Source: Ignavibacteriales bacterium (GTDB taxonomy: Bacteria > Bacteroidota > Ignavibacteria > Ignavibacteriales > Melioribacteraceae). Taken from it: 5,458 nucleotides of DNA. Position numbers and translations under genes: made by a program. The notes below the pieces were generated by a model. It searched no databases and was not told the origin of the DNA. It saw only the letters and a program-made list of their open reading frames with translations. Positions 4,898 through 5,458 of the stretch are shown here, in pieces. The DNA is taken from the NCBI GenBank assembly GCA_020059785.1, contig JAGVBL010000173.1, positions 1 to 5,458 of the forward strand, read 5' to 3'. Numbering within the stretch: the stretch's first letter is position 1; every line of letters starts with the position of its first letter.

Positions 4898-5458
4898 CTA
4901 TCTGCGGGACTTATCAGATGATTTCATCACCTTTTCATAGTATTTGCGCGCTATTTCAAGATCGGCGGGTGTGTCAACCGATAAACTTTCAATTTCGGTA
5001 ACAACTATTTTCATCTTAAAACCATATTCAAGAAATCTAAGCTGTTCTAATTTTTCAACCTGCTCCAGATCAGTCGGTTTGGATGCGGTAAATTTTAGAA
5101 GGGCATCTTTTCGATAAACATAGAGACCAATATGTTTATACATCTCGGCATTTTCAATCCTTTGAAGATTAGTTCTTGCATCGCGTGCAAATGGAATTGG
5201 TGAACGCGAGAAGTACAATGCAAAATTATTGTAATCGAATACAACTTTAACGACCGACGGAGATTTCATTTCTTCAACACTTTTAATTCTTTTAGCAAGA
5301 GTAGAGACACTTACTTTTTTATCAAACAGAAGCGGTTCAATAGCTTCGTCAATCATTTTACCTTTTATAAAAGGTTCATCTCCCTGAATATTAACGATTA
5401 TTGAAGCATCAGGAATTTTTTCTGCAACAATAGCAATCCGGTCAGATCCGGTAGCAAC
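4898..5458 (-). CDS. kdsB: CMP-Kdo synthetase (Kdo cytidylyltransferase), 5' end outside window
   Basis: KdsB couples Kdo to CTP, giving CMP-Kdo, the donor for lipid A glycosylation by Kdo transferase. The frame is open from the right edge to the TAG at 4898, 186 visible residues against about 250 for the family, so roughly the first 75 (including the PARxxSxRLPGKPL nucleotide-binding motif) are missing. Visible signatures in order are ATGSDRIA (2-9, equal to the SGTERL block), VNIQGDEPFI (22-31, with metal-binding D27), YFSRSPIPFARD (82-93), KHIGLYVYRKD (108-118), LEQVEKLEQLRFLEYG (131-146) and SVDTPADL (160-167), where D162 is the second metal ligand. An internal ATG at 5356 is not the start, because conserved sequence continues in frame upstream of it. 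No terminator is evident after the stop. It is read in the same direction as the other kds genes but is separated from them by the B12-binding gene and the acyltransferase-ruvB pair. Confidence 0.96.
   Translation of the reverse strand, partial: VATGSDRIAIVAEKIPDASIIVNIQGDEPFIKGKMIDEAIEPLLFDKKVSVSTLAKRIKSVEEMKSPSVVKVVFDYNNFALYFSRSPIPFARDARTNLQRIENAEMYKHIGLYVYRKDALLKFTASKPTDLEQVEKLEQLRFLEYGFKMKIVVTEIESLSVDTPADLEIARKYYEKVMKSSDKSRR

Noticed and set aside
4889..4900. Small inverted repeat TAGAA-AA-TTCTA at the kdsB stop
   Set aside because: A five-base AT-rich stem with a two-base loop and no T-run is too weak for a terminator and likely by chance.
1..5458. CRISPR array, tRNA/rRNA, insertion sequence or defence system
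   Set aside because: I saw no spaced direct repeats, no tRNA-like cloverleaf, no transposase or terminal inverted repeats, and every frame is accounted for by housekeeping or envelope genes.

Overview
The window is a gene-dense, AT-rich bacterial chromosomal segment in which every gene I can support reads on the minus strand. It holds the cytoplasmic pathway for making and activating Kdo (3-deoxy-D-manno-octulosonate), the inner-core sugar of lipopolysaccharide, so the host is a Gram-negative bacterium. The genome type looks like the Bacteroidota/Chlorobiota/Ignavibacteriota (FCB) group. The reasons are AT-rich codons, a RuvB and a multi-membrane acyltransferase that look FCB-like, a metal-type KdsA, and promoter-like boxes of the TAnnTTTG class. 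Several starts have clear Shine-Dalgarno (SD) sequences, which fits Ignavibacteria better than classical Bacteroidia. This placement is inference from memory, not a search result.

In transcription order (high to low coordinates) the layout is as follows. kdsB (CMP-Kdo synthetase) runs in from beyond the right edge and ends at 4898; about its first 75 codons are missing. A 137-bp gap with a candidate promoter leads to a stand-alone cobalamin-binding subunit of a methylmalonyl-CoA-mutase-type enzyme (4353-4760), which is closed by a strong hairpin-plus-T-tract terminator (about 4308-4329). A second promoter-like element (4260-4294) then starts a compact five-gene unit: a membrane acyltransferase of the HGSNAT/DUF1624 type (3134-4237), ruvB (2091-3122, TTG start), kdsA (1272-2081), a KdsC-like HAD phosphatase (790-1275) and kdsD (1-769, GTG start, running off the left edge). 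Gaps are 11, 9, -4 and 20 bp, so these five are almost certainly one operon.

The Kdo genes cooperate as a pathway. KdsD makes arabinose-5-phosphate from ribulose-5-phosphate. KdsA condenses it with phosphoenolpyruvate to Kdo-8-phosphate. The HAD protein presumably removes the phosphate, and KdsB activates Kdo with CTP. RuvB (Holliday-junction motor) and the acyltransferase share the transcript without an obvious biochemical link, although an envelope-glycan acyltransferase would suit a lipopolysaccharide operon.

I do not see a new defence, mobile or RNA system here. The points most worth a second look are the divergent KdsC-like phosphatase, a clamp-binding-like C-terminus on RuvB, the orphan B12-binding subunit, and two matching promoter-like elements. 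There is no gene-free stretch longer than 300 bases.
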